64,000 bases of DNA, taken from NCBI RefSeq assembly GCF_004027225.2, contig NC_044302.2, positions 39,158,949 through 39,222,948 of the forward strand, read 5' to 3'. Below are positions 14,286-36,580 of the stretch, piece by piece. The notes below the pieces were generated by a model. It ran no database searches. It saw only the letters and a program-made list of their open reading frames with translations, and was not told where the DNA came from. The stretch comes from Strigops habroptila. Its lineage: Eukaryota; Chordata; Aves; Psittaciformes; Psittacidae. The position numbers and the translations under genes were made by a program. Each line of letters starts with the position of its first letter. Position 1 is the stretch's first letter.

Positions 14286-15250
14286 TGTTTCAGGGTTCAC
14301 AAATGAAACTTTCTACGCATAACTGACTGATAAGTAAAAATGAGCCAATGTGTCTTAATGATATCAAATACTTGCTTGCCAATACCAAGTTAGGAACTAA
14401 GATTGAGTTGCAAATAGGAGGGTATTCATTTCAGAAACATCTACTCTCTGATCAGACGTTTATATATTTACAACATCTGATACAGTAGAAGCCTGCTAGA
14501 AACATCTAAGAGGGATTAAGGGCTGACAGATGCCTAAATTACACTGTTTTTCTATGGGAACTTGGCTTAAAAGGTACCTTATAAGTCCGAACCTGCATTT
14601 CTTTAAGAAGGCCTTTTGTCAGGTAGGTTTCTGTGTCCTGCTAGAAGTAGATCTTGCTGTGGAGAAGTTGGCCCATGCATCTCTTTTTCTATCCTTCCCT
14701 CATTTCTTTTTGAATTCAAACTGTATATAATGTTCTAGATACTCTCCTCTAAAACATTCCCTGTAATGTGAAGATGTGGGTTTCTTTGTTGTTCAGTCTC
14801 TACATATTCTTCAGTGAAAGCAAAGTAGCAATTAAAATCCTAGTCACAGGGATATGAGAGTTCCTGTGCCAGTTCTTTATCACCTTCATCATTGTTCCAC
14901 CTTTTATGTATTCACATTTGCATTATGAATGGCATTATTGATTGCTATTTTCATTGAGCCTTTGTATGCGTCTTATCCGTACAACACAGAAGTCTTTTCT
15001 AATGTCAGTTATGAAAATTCACCTTGGAATGTGAAGAGGGCTCTTGTCTGGTATTTTTCCAGCAGACATTGAAGTTCTATGAATAAAACTACCCATCCCT
15101 GGGACAGCCATGCAAATTCAGGTATGGTTATGAAGACGAAGACGCTATACACTAGATGGAAAACACCTATCAGATCCAGGTACATTGGAGAGTTAAGATT
15201 TGTACCTACCTGTAAACTGAGCAGTCTAGATATGAAGAATGAGATACAAT
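14286..15250. other. Intergenic, no gene recognised
   Basis: AT-rich DNA between a CR1 and a reduced LTR. The short ORFs at 14530-14730 and 15009-15287 have no recognisable motif and the second runs into the LTR fragment. Nothing further is visible. Confidence 0.5.
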
Positions 15251-15405
15251 TGTTGTGGTTTAACCCCAGCCGGCAACTAAGTACCATGCAGCCGCTTGCT
15301 CACGTTGGTGTGTTATCAACACTGTTCCACATCGAATCCAAAACACAACACTGTACCAGCTACTAGGAAGAAAATTAACTTTATCCCAGCAGAAACCAGG
15401 AAACA
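15251..15405 (-). mobile_element. Solo LTR with a large internal deletion
   Basis: The segment starts tgttgtggtttaacccc and ends aaaccaggaaaca. Read on the - strand, its beginning matches the start of the LTRs at 35888 and 42718 (similar 'cttagtagctgg...cag-g-tgtgtttt...tgataacacca' order), and its end matches their 3' end (gctgggctcaaaccacgaca). The roughly 400 central bases of a normal LTR are missing, so promoter and poly(A) functions are gone. It is a relative of that family, not a recent copy. No clear target duplication is seen. Confidence 0.75.
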
Positions 15406-18391
15406 TGAATCTAGAACTCCGTACAATGCTCTCTTATTGCTGTTTTTACAAAGTTAGCTTTGTATTAGAGATAGCACTGCTGCACTAGGTATCTTTGATA
15501 AGATGCATACTAAAATCATGTTCCAAAATTTCTGTCAACATGTTCTGCTCTTACCTCTACAATGGATAGTGTTTCACTTGTGAAAGATTTACAAGGACTT
15601 CTTCCCTGCTGAAGAGGAAACGAAAATGATGGATTTGAAATGTTACCCATTCCTCTCCCTTCATACATAGTGTTCTCCCTTCATACATCTCAGAACAGTC
15701 TGGTGAATGCCTCAATTCAAAACTAACCATTTTCTCAAGTCTTCCTCAGCTTGGACTTACTAGCTGAGGTTTTTTGCTTTTATGCAAACCACACAGAATG
15801 GAAGACGCATTTTGGAGCCCTGCCACAACAAAGACATGCCTGTGTATAGAACACAAAGCCAAACATTTGCTTTTTCTGAATTTACTTGGGTTTTTCAAAT
15901 TTATCATGATAACCCCTTCACAGTATTAAAAAACTTCAATAAAATTTGGTAGTTGTGTCTGAGAGGATAGGCAGTTCTTGAGCACATGATCTGCTTATGA
16001 GGACAATTCCAGACTGAACTCCATAAACAAAAAAGTACTGTTTACACACGCACTGTACAAATCTAATATGAATTCCATTAATTACCTTTGCTAAATTAAA
16101 GTAACTAGCACTTATCACAGTGCACAGATAGTGGGCTCTTTACTTTGAGTGTCTTGGATTTCTATTCATTAGTACATATGATCGAACAACTTATCGAAAA
16201 CAAAACAAACATGCCCTGTTTACATTACTGATGGTAAGTTTTGCATACCATTGCAATGAACACTTCAAAGACAATAGTTGGGGAAGCTTTCATTACAATT
16301 GCTGACATGTAAGAAAAATAACTTTGCTGGATTTTCAAATCTCTGATTGAATTTGCAGTAGCTGACTGTTTATCTATTTATCTCAACCTTTCTAGAAATC
16401 TCACTGGTTATAGAAACTGCTGGGAGACCAACAGAAAACAAATAGAAAAAGTTGTTACAAAACAATATTCAGAGATGAAACTATAAATTCAAGAACGGAT
16501 AGTCTTTTTGTTTAATTTTCACTGTGCTCTTTTAAAACCTAGGTTCAAGTAAGAAACCATGTAACTGCATTCTGTGAAACCATTCATATTCAGATTTACC
16601 CACACATCAACCATCTAAAATTAAAGCTATTAAAACCTCATTGCAAAACCCTGACTTGACAAAAACCCCGCTGACATCAGAAGGCTTTTGTCATGCAAGA
16701 AAAGAACAACAGCTATCTCAGGTCTTGTAGCTGCTTTTCTTGATAATGCTGTCAGATGCTGCAGAGATAGACAAGTGTGCCTAATTTCCTTCATTGGGCA
16801 TAGATATGCACAGTACAGTAGCTCTACCCACATTATATAAAACTAAGTAACTAGAAACTAATTTGTAATGCAGATAGAAACCCCCCAAAATATTAGAAAG
16901 GGGGCAGATGGCATATTGGTTGATAATTTTTAATTGAGGACATTACCTACTAATAAAATTCTAACCGTTTTTTCTTCAACAAAATGGCAAGTCCATTGAA
17001 ACAAGAATCTATGTGTTCCTTTATAAATTTGGAGCAGAAAAAAGCCTGAATGTTTACACTTGCACTTAGCTGAGGTTATAGGAAGCTGCCTGATTAGATG
17101 CTTCAAAATCAGACCTACAAATGGTAGGTAGATTTAACTAGAAGATTAACTTTTGTGAATGTAAAGTTATACAGTCTGCTTCAAAAACTGCTGATGTCAG
17201 AAGAAGTCTATAACCCTGGTCTCTAATTAAATTGGTTTGTTAAAAAAAGTCGTTACAGACCTGAATCTGAAAACATTCAGTGATCTTAGTTTCCAGTAAA
17301 GTTCACATGCTGTAAAGCATATTTTGACATCTTAATTCCAACCATTAAGGGGAATTCTTTGTAATTGGGAACCTTTTAATCCAATGCACTCACAAGAGAG
17401 TTTCTAAATAAAGATACTGTAAAATGTGTTTCAGAAAAATCCAGTGTCCTATTGTTCAACAAAGTCACCCAGTTTTGAATATTTGCATGAAAAAATGGCA
17501 AGTTATAATAACTATAATTAAAACCTGCAAAACAAGACAAATTTAAACAATCTTGTTGAAACTAAGTGTTCACATGAACAGAAAAATCAGAGTGAGTTCT
17601 TTGTCTACTCAAGCATGACTCAGATGAATAAACTAAATTTTTGCATATACAGAAAGCTGAAACACTACTCTTCAAGCTTTTTCTCATAGCGGCTCCTCAA
17701 TAACCAACCATTCAATCACAAACAAATAAATACCAGTTTCAAAAAAATATACTTAACATTTATTAAGCATATCTAGTTTTATGTTAGGATTTTATAAAAT
17801 TATTTCTATTTCTTGTTTCATGTATGGGACGTTAGCTGAGCATCCTAGTCGAACACTAAAGAAGAACATAAATTAGCCATCCTATAACAACAGAATTAAT
17901 GATTTTTTTTAAAACAAAATAATATTAAAAGTGAGAAATCATGTAATTGGTGTAAAGTATGTGTCATTTAAAATAACTTCCCCTTTTCTACACTTATCAC
18001 ACTTTTACATCCACAAACTAAACAGTAAGTTGAGAGAACCTTCAAATGTCTTTCTTAGGACACGTACTAAGACACGCCAAATTCAAATAGTTTTGATTCT
18101 GTTTGAGGCTTTTTTATTGTTGTTTTTTTGAAGCACAGGTTAATCTTTTTTCCATTTTAGATTCACAACTGCTGTTTAATAGCAGTACACACATAAGGAG
18201 GACTCCAAATGCTACACATGCCATGGAAGACATTTCTCCTTTGAATGAGGACTGCAACAATCTACCAATAAAGTTTCAATACAAAATACTTCCTAACCTT
18301 AGATTTTGAGAAATTACTGTGATTCCTTACTGATATCTGGTGAGGGAAAATATAATTTCTCAGTTGATATAGACTTTGTTTATTTCTGTAG
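15406..18391. other. Intergenic, no gene recognised
   Basis: AT-rich DNA. A short local duplication (ctcccttcatacat, twice near 15655-15690) is visible. I see no coding exon, RNA gene or complete transposon. Confidence 0.5.
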
Positions 18392-18483
18392 GTGGCAGAA
18401 ATCAAAATCCCCAGTGCAACTAGTACCCCAGCATACCAGTCACTCCAGCCAAAAGACAAAGAGGTACACTAAGAAAGAGGCAG
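18392..18483 (+). other. Exon-like segment, gene unknown
   Basis: A pyrimidine-rich tract ending in tctgtag precedes 18392, and a GTAAAG donor follows 18483, which brackets a 92-base segment. In frame 0 it encodes about 26 residues beginning VAEIKIPSATSTPAYQSL and ending KDKEVH before a TAA at 18470-18472; this looks like a polar C-terminal tail. In frame +1 it is open throughout, as an internal exon would be. I do not recognise a protein, and no partner exon was found nearby. Chance is a real possibility. Confidence 0.25.
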
Positions 18484-20589
18484 GTAAAGTAACTAAATTA
18501 ACTGTGACCTAGTGTCAGAACTGGGCTTTAGTGTATTAACCACATGAGAAAGCTTAATACCAGAGTACTTGACAGTTTTTAGGGTATTTTTAAAGCATTC
18601 ACAGTACCTGACTTGTTTACAAGTCTTGTAAGGTATTGCAGAGGTTTTCACCTCTGTACCTCTGGTCACAGATACTGGGTAGGCTTTTTGATGGTCTGGG
18701 CAGACCCAAGGTATTAAAGCTTGTATAACTAGGCAACCTGTGAGGAGAGGACAGTAGTTCAATGGACATAGGCACCTAATGATAAGAGAAGGACATGACT
18801 CTCTAGGGATGCTGATAGTGCTTTTCATGCTTTATGAAATCTAAATCAATTAACAAATTACACTCGTGCTACGGAAAAAAAGGCAGACAGTGTGAATGGC
18901 TGATAAATGGGTAGGAGTAGCCTTCTCCAGTTTCATGAAAAATAGTTACTTAATCAGGAAAAAAAAAAAAATGGCCAAAATTCCACTGTGTGGAAACATT
19001 GTCTAATATCACACATTGGACAACAACCTGCTGTTTGTAACACTAGTAAGATTTAGAGGAAGATTTGAAAGATAGAAATCTTGTTCCATCAGTGTTGTAT
19101 TTTCCTTATCTTCAACCTTTCCACTTTACTCAGTCTTAGTCACTGATTGTTCCAGGCAAACCTTTAAGTGGAGAATAATATTTTAAAAGTCACAAGAAGA
19201 AAGATCAAGGAGATGAGCAGCCTGCTATTATGACGAATAAGAGAACCCAAACCCAACCACCTCTGTAGCAAAACTGCCCAGATTAGGTCTAACTGGAGTG
19301 TCAGGCACAACCCTCTTGCGTAAAGGCACCAGTCACTGATTCTGCCTGGGGGCTCAGTCCAGCAGATGCTCCCCACCATCCTGGTTATGGAGAACAGTGA
19401 TAACAAACACCCACTTTGCTACTGGGGCTATTCCCAGGTAAGAAGACTTTGTTCTCCTTGGTGCATCACTGGCCTGTGCTCCTCAGTGTTCCCCAGGCTG
19501 GGAATTTTGACAGTGAACTGCTGGTTTCCCAGTGATTTTAAACCTCCAGGTTGTTAGGGTGACTGCAGGGAAGCGAACAGTGCTTAAGGAAGTCCACTAG
19601 GCTGCACACTTGCCTGCAGCACAGGTCTCCCCAGACCAGGAGCAGAGTAAGCAAGCCTGGCATGGTGAGCAGCTGGTGCCAGTCACTGGTCACAGGCTCC
19701 GACCCACAAGCATTTGAAGTAATATGCAATAAACTGCAATACAACAAAAATGACAGGAGAAGGTATCAAGAGCATCAAAATGCAATGGAACTTATTTGCC
19801 CAGCCACTAGCCTGCAGACTGCCAACCTGACTTGGGGAAGCCAGCAGCAGCAGCAAGGTGCCTTACATCTACCTCAGTAGGGTAAAAACTTCTTCCAGCC
19901 TGGGCTGATGGCCTTTGATAAGAACCGCTTGAGAAATACCCTCACCACCAAACTTTTGGTGAAGGAGAACTTTTGTGTTCTCCATTCCTTTGCAAGGATT
20001 CATAAGCAAACAGCCCTTGGAAAAATACACCCAAAAGGAGTTTTGGCTGAAATCCACGGACGTTAATTCGTTTGCCTTGCTGGGTGATTGCACTTATCAA
20101 AACACAGGGCTTATGAACTCTTGTAAAAGCAGGAAGGGACGGAGAGGCTTTCAGGCCACAGCATGCTCCTCTTCTCCATCATGGTTTTGGGGAGACGCTG
20201 CTCCAGCCAGATTTATTTGTTCTGGTGACAGGGCTAAGCCTCTCCCATGTGAAATTTCACTTTTCAATGAAATCTTACTCCGGGAGCAGCACCGCCAGCA
20301 TATTTCTCGTGTGACTCATACGCAGAAAACCCAAAAGTCAATAGTCAAGAGTTTATTTGATGGAGATTTTCTCCTAATTAAGAGCTCATTAAGGGGATCC
20401 GACTGTTACTCAGCGATGAGACCAAGGTCCCCAGCAGCTGCTCCAGCCCGGGAGGTAGCTGCCGGCCAGCACATTTTCCAGAAACATGTTTCCTCTTTCG
20501 CTAGCGGCCCCTTCCCCCTCCTCGCCACCCCGTTTCTAGTCTCTCCAGCGCTGATGAGCTAATAGCATTTTTCCTTTGCATACTTTGGC
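18484..20589. other. Region upstream of LOX
   Basis: No gene recognised. An A-run sits at 18957-18971. From about 20300 the GC content rises toward the LOX CpG island. A longer ORF at 19975-20562 has no recognisable domain and appears to be chance in GC-rich DNA. Confidence 0.5.
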
Positions 20590-21089
20590 GCTGCCCCACC
20601 GCATACTCTGGCAGACTACGTGTGTCTGAGCGCGCCCGCCTGCCGCAGGCTCGGCGCGGATCGGGGCGCGGGGGGGCAGCAGGGGTGGATGGATGGATGG
20701 AGGGAGGGAGGGAGGCGGGGAGGATGGGCGGCGGGAGGATGGGGAGCCCCTGCAGCCGCCGCGCCGTCCCGGGCCGCCCCATCCCCCTCGTTCCCCCGCT
20801 CGGAGCGGGCGGGGGGCGGCCGTGGGGGAACTGTCAGGGCCGCACGTTTCCAGCCGCATTACGTGAACAAATGGCGGGGGCGCAGCCAGCGCAGCCAGCG
20901 GGGCTTGTGTAACTTTGCGAGCGTGCCAGCAAGTTTAAAGTCCCTGGTCTCGCCTCCTCCTCCTCCTCCTCCTTCCCTCGCTCCAGACACCAGCGCGGGC
21001 CGGAGGACGATGAGAGGCTGATTGTTTGCTCCGGCTCCCTATTCGCATCCCCTCGCCTATAAATACCGGCGAGAAGAAAAGCCCCTCCC
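20590..21089 (+). promoter_or_regulatory. LOX: LOX promoter within a CpG island, TATA type
   Basis: A dense CpG region begins near 20590 and runs through exon 1. A canonical TATAAATA lies at 21058-21065 in the LOX direction, which places the start of transcription near 21085-21095. Upstream lie a TCC-repeat tract (about 20956-20972) and an ACGTG core at 20861-20865. LOX is a known hypoxia-inducible (HIF-1) target, so this core could be a hypoxia response element, but one core motif is weak evidence. A GGAT/GGAG repeat lies near 20686-20725. Confidence 0.75.
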
Positions 21090-21137
21090 GCCGCCTCCCC
21101 CGGGCCGGGTTTCCTTCCCGGCGGCCCGACCTGCCCG

Positions 21138-21167
21138 ATGGCACCGCCTGGCTGCTGCCGCGCCTGA
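21138..21167 (+). CDS. Upstream ORF in the LOX leader, 9 codons
   Basis: ATG at 21138 and TGA at 21165-21167 enclose nine codons, about 50 bases downstream of the start site expected from the TATA box. It ends 177 bases before the LOX ATG, which would allow reinitiation. Whether it is translated is unknown; the context (cccgATGg) has G at +4 but C at -3. Confidence 0.4.
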   Translation: MAPPGCCRA

Positions 21168-21344
21168 GACCCCGCTGCCCACCTAACCCTTCCAGAGCCG
21201 CAGCCCGTACCCCCCGGCCTCCCAACAGCTCCCCCCCCCAACCCCCCCGGGCCGTCCCGGCCAGGAAGGCGTCCCTCTCTCTCCGCTCGCCATCCCGCTT
21301 TCGCCCGTTTCTCCCCTCCGCCGGCACCCAGGAAAGAGGAGAAG

Positions 21345-31315
<9,971 letters not shown>

Positions 31316-34300
31316 GAAAGATGCAAAAAAACGGATAAGACGGTGCCAAATGTTTTGAACTGAAGTATTATTATATAAACTTCAATAGGATGTAAACACT
31401 ATAGAAGCAGAACGACAGAACATACACACATACACCCACATACCTTATGTGATTTTGAAGCACTTCAGCTGCTTCTCAACCAAAGCTGTAACTGGATTTT
31501 AAGCATTTAAATTGGCATTACTTTTATTACTATTGAAATGTGTGGAATTGGTGATTCTTGCACAGATACTTTATATTTTGAAAATCTAACTCATTCACAA
31601 AAACATGAGCATTTCTTAACTCCTTAAAATTTGGAGTTTACGCGATAATAGACTTCAGTGGGAATATTACTGATGAATGAGTTGAACATATTTTAAAAGG
31701 TAGTGAAAATTTATGTAAAATGAATTAAATAAAATGCAATAGAAAGTACTAATGTCAGCTATCTAAGAAAATACTAGAATGAAAAAAAAGTTTTAAGAAT
31801 AATGCTACAGTACCATTAAAATAAAATTTGCTAGGACACGTTGACTTGAATGAGAAAAGTCTGTTCAGTTTTCAAGGAATATTAACATATAGCAGAGAAA
31901 TACATATAAATATATATATCTCAGTTATACCCCTGCAAGAAAAGTTATGTTTACATTTTTAATACATTAGAAGTTTTTCCATTTTCTTAAGTAAAAAACA
32001 GATAGGGTTTTGAAAGAAACCTTTCATCTGTGGAAATGAATTAAAGAACTTAGCCACCTTTCTACGTTCAAGAGATTTTTCAAGGTGGGGCTTTTAAAAG
32101 AACTCTGCAAACTTAAAGTGGATACGAATAAGTACCTGTCAAGAAAAGGACTCTTGAAGATGATGAGTCCCTGATGTAGTCATCTGTGAAAAACATCCAA
32201 CTTGAACAGGTTAACCATCAAAATAATACAGGCAATTAACTCAGGTGGCACCACCAACAGAAGTAGGTCAGAATATCTAACAATTTTTGTCGTGAAAAAG
32301 CCTACTACCTGCTTCCCCCTTAAGTACTGTATTTGACTTTAAAAATGTCAGTATTTGAAAAACAAATTTGAAAATATACTATAGATAGAGGGAGAATAAA
32401 AGTCAATGTATTTAACATCCTACTTTAGGCTGTTCAGGAACCAAATAAACATTGTAAGGGGAAAAACTTCCAACCCAAATTAAAGTTTTTGCTGAACTGC
32501 TTAACTGGTGCTGAGTACACCACTCCCATCCCCAAATTATTTTGCTTTTACAATGCACCCTGCTGTAAGCTACAGTAGCTGTGATTTTGTTTTTAAACTG
32601 TGAAATAACATATCACAAGGGGATTTGGTGGTTTTTTTTTTCAGAAGATTTCTGACCATGTAAAATGAAGGATGTACTTTTGAAACAAAGGGACCTAGAA
32701 ATATTGATTGGTATTGGTTATGTTTAATCAGCAGTTCAAAACATCTAATGAAACACAGAAAGCTCAATATGTTTTTAAAAAAACCCTGAAAAATGTGTGT
32801 GCTATTTGGTATGGTTAAAAAATAAAAAATCTGAGGAGTATGGAGAGGTTTTATGGTCACTGTTGCACTGTTGAGAATACCTGAGGCAGTATTTGAAAGT
32901 ATTTTACACAATAGAACCCTATGGATTTAATTTCATAGTTTTATGAACTATTGTAATCCTTTTAAGACCAACTTGTTCTTTATTACATGTATTTAAGCTT
33001 ATTTCATGATTATAAAGTATTTCCACCTTTATCATAACAACTTGGTTAAAAATTTGCACAAGTAGTATGCATACTTAAAAATAATCTAAGAACCAGCAAC
33101 CCAGTGATCGCTACCCAACATTGGGAGTGGGTGCAGAATTAATACCATTTATACCTGCAGGTCCCTTTTTTTTTGCTGAGAGATCCATTTCAGCCATCAG
33201 GCACCAGTATGGGCAATGAACAGAAGCAAAATTTGGAAACTAGATTCATTAGAAAGCCATTTATTACAATATGTCTGCAAAAATGACAGTCCGTTTAAAG
33301 TCTAGGCTTCTGAAATCTCAGCCCAGATTTTTTTAGATTAAGAGGGGCTAAAGGATGCAAGTGCATTCACCTTTCTAAAGACTTGGGTCAAAATTGGGGT
33401 GAAAGTCCTGATAGCAGCTTGGGCAATGGACACAAAAGCTACTGTAATGGAAGCTAGGCTGTGGGCACGGGCTGCTTCCTCGTAAAAGGTTGTTTGCTGG
33501 TACCTCATTGTGCCTGATAATGTGCTGAATGCGGGATAAGACAGCACTAACTGGACACAGAGCAGCCACAGAAATTGAGTTTATCCCTTGACTCATAAGG
33601 CAGTAACCTGCTCACATGTCTATACCCAAACTACTTGCAGAACTCCACTGAATTCAGCAAGGAGCCAGAGGACCTTGAGCATCTGTGTAGGTGGAGGAGG
33701 TTGTAATAGTGGGCTTGGTCCTTTCAGTGGGAATGGCCTGGTTCAGAAAGGTGTTGAACGCCATGGCTTTGAATATTGGGGATATTGGAGCTACAAAAAT
33801 GTAGCTTTTTTTTTTTTCCGTAGCAAAATATTGTATTTCTTTTGAAATGTGTGTTAAGCAACATGACATGGTGTACAATAGCATAAAAATTGACTAAGAT
33901 ATCATGAACAGTCTATTTAGAAAACCAAGGGATTTTAGGATTAAAAAAAATGAAGGAATGTGATTTTAACTTCCCCTGTTTAACTAGAGTAAATCACAAC
34001 GCAGTAGAAGAGTTTATTACATAGCATGTGTAGAAGTAGTTCTAAATTGGGGAGTGCCAACCAGTATGTTCAGTGTCTTGGCTCTGCAGTTTCAGTGTCT
34101 TGGCTCTGCAGTTTTTACCCAGCCACCTAATTTACCTTTTTCATACTGGAATATATTTGTGGGATTACACGCAGTTTTGTTGAAGAACATTTATAAAAGC
34201 TGTTTTGATAAAAAAATATTTTATGCAGCAAATTATATTTTGGAATCCTTTTTACCAGACATTGGGCTTATTCCGATCATCTTTGAGAGGCTTCCTGCCT

Positions 34301-35170
34301 TTGGTCTCTGTGGGAGTAAAATCAGATTTAAATTTTTGTGAGAATTCTAGTATGAATTTTCTGTCTTGCAGTCTCAACTTTCCTTTGAAAAGCCAAATAA
34401 TAAAAATGTGTGTGAAGCAATTACCTCCCACATTTCAGATCTTTAGATTAAAATTGCACATAAGGAACTTATTGTATGTCAGGCTCATTAAAGGAGGGGT
34501 TTGTTATATATTTTTTTTAATCCTGAAATACATTTGATATATGCATATTTTTAGATGAAGTGTAACAAAAATGACAGATTGGTCACCAATGGAACCAACA
34601 TACCATGTAGATGATGTTTTTGTGTTAGTAAAAGTCTACTCATTTTCTCTCTGCTCCAAAGTCTACTATGCAGTGCCGAATGAATGCAAAAACCAAATGT
34701 ACCTTCCTACATTCACTTGCGCATTGTTTGCAGTGCACTCATTCAAAACCAGCAGGGCGAATTTCATAAGTGAGACATTGAAGGTGGTTTATCCTGTGTC
34801 TCACACTTATGCCGATAAGGCATTTTAATTTTCTCCAGATCCTAAGAGGTGCTGAAAGATTTTAACTTGAATTAAAACCAAAGAGTATGTTATTGGGAGG
34901 TTTTTATTATGCAACTAAGTGCTACAGATACAGTGAAATGCCACTTGTTTTTTCAACTTTTTTGATGGTTTTTCATTATTTCCTTCACTTTTCTTCCAAG
35001 AGTCTTCATTTCAGTAACTTTGCATCTTTATCTGAAAAGCTCTAATTTATAATATTCAGGCACTAGCTTTGTATTCTTCATTGCACTTTCATATTCTTGT
35101 GTTACATGCCCGTATTATGGTTGCAAGTTTATGTGAAAATGACTTGAATAAATTGTTTCAAGCGTTCTAC
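31316..35170 (+). other. LOX: LOX 3' untranslated region
   Basis: About 3.85 kb, similar to the long 3' UTR known for LOX. Poly(A) signals AATAAA are seen at 31728, 32444 and 35147; the last is followed by a TTGT/GT-rich stretch and is the likely main end. Several ATTTA-type elements occur. ORFs on either strand lack motifs. A short direct repeat (cagtgtcttggctctgcagttt, about 34070-34112) is present. The true end and use of the earlier signals need RNA data. Confidence 0.7.
35147..35152 (+). terminator. Likely distal LOX poly(A) signal
   Basis: AATAAA in the context gacttgAATAAAttgtttcaag, about 3.83 kb after the stop codon, with T/GT-rich sequence just downstream. It is the last good signal before the retroelement. 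Confidence 0.6.
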
Positions 35171-35887
35171 TTGTCGTATTATATTTAATGCATAGGCCAG
35201 ATCCATCTCTCAATGAGAAACCTTTGATTTAAAGTTGTTATAAGTATAGAAAATGAGGAAGACTCTATCATGCTGACATGGTCTCAGAAAAATTGTCACA
35301 AGTTAGAAACAAGAAAGAAAAAGTTGCAAGACATGGTAGATTACATCTCACACTACACGCAGGTTTAACGTGTGAAGGCATAACAGCGCAATGTATGGTT
35401 TGTCTGGATAGAAGATTTCCTTACCATATAGGCTGTCTCTGTAGGAACAGGAACTTAGAAACCCCTTTCAGAATTTCTGCTCCAAACCCTTTCTTTCATG
35501 GAAATAACAGTTGATCAGTCTGTGGTAGAAAGTCCATGAACTCTAGAAAATTGACTAACACGCTTAACCCTCAGTTACTCCAAAACCATTTTATTCTTTG
35601 TTATTTGTTATTCTTTGAGTATAAACCGACATCCTGCTGCCTCTTCAATCTGTATGCTAAACTGATGAAATAGGCTAAATTGTGAAGCACCTCTTGTCCC
35701 TTCACTGACAGATTAATACAGAAGAGCATGCTTAAAACTTTGGAATGCTCAGTCTAGTAAGAGGTTGTTAAACACTTACGTATCAACTAATGGCACTCTT
35801 GGCTTTGAGTAAATGGAGATAAAAATGGATGTAGTATCTTTTGAAATTCATAGAGTAAATGTAAAATTATTTTAGATACAATGTTGC
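35171..35887. other. Spacer between LOX and the retroelement
   Basis: About 0.7 kb of unique-looking AT-rich DNA. An ORF at 35278-35514 has no recognisable motif. Nothing else is visible. Confidence 0.5.
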
Positions 35888-36455
35888 TGTCCTGGGTTCA
35901 GCTATAGCAGTCATTTTTCTCCTTCTTAGTAGCTGGCGCAGGGCTGTGTTTTTTAACTTTCAGCCTGGGAACAACGCTGATAACACCAATGTTTTTAGTT
36001 GTTGCTAAGTAATGTTTATTCCAACCAAGGACTTTCTCAGCCTCATGCTTTGTCAGGGAGGAGGGGAAGCCGGGAGGAAGCAGAGACAGGACACCTGACC
36101 CAAACTAGCCAAAGGGGTATTCCATACCACAGCACGTCATGCCCAGTATATAAACCGGGGGGAGTTACCCGGAAGGCCCAGATCACTGCTCGGGTCGGGC
36201 TCGGTATCGGTCCGCGGGTGGTGAGCACTTGTATCCTCTCCCCTTGTTATTTCACTAATCATTATTACCACTGGTGGTAGCAGTAGTGGTTTTGTATTAT
36301 ACCTTAGTTGCGGGACTGCTCTTATCTCAACCCGTGGGAGTTACATTCTTCCGATTCTCCTCCCCATCCCTTGGGGAGCGGGGGGAGAAAGAAGTGGGGG
36401 GAGTGAGCGAGCGGCTGTGTGGTTCTGAGTTACCGGCTGGGCTCAAACCACGACA
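35888..36455 (+). repeat. 5' LTR
   Basis: 568 bases from tgtcctgggttcagc to accacgaca (TG...CA). A TATA box (tatataaa, 36147-36154) supplies the promoter. No AATAAA is seen. By eye it is about 96-97% identical to the 3' LTR. Confidence 0.95.
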
Positions 36456-36463
36456 GTTCTTTT

Positions 36464-36481
36464 TGGCACCCAACGTGGGGC
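36464..36481 (+). other. Primer binding site, lysine tRNA type
   Basis: tggcacccaacgtggggc lies 8 bases past the LTR. It matches the 18-base site complementary to the 3' end of tRNA-Lys(1,2) at 17 of 18 positions, the fifth base being A instead of G. The 8-base gap is longer than usual. Confidence 0.8.
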
Positions 36482-36580
36482 ACGAAAGGTTAAGATAACG
36501 ACAGATCTGACCAGAGTGTGTTTAATCATATTTGTGATAAGCATTCATTGTTACTACTCGTCACAATGGTGATTATTTGA

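Noticed and set aside
18262-18459. - strand ORF with a membrane-like segment (WYAGVLVALGILISA)
   Set aside because: It is the reverse of the exon-like segment at 18392 and has no splice or start support.
19975-20562. 195-codon ORF upstream of LOX
   Set aside because: It has no family motif, begins well before the CpG island and has no splice or promoter support.
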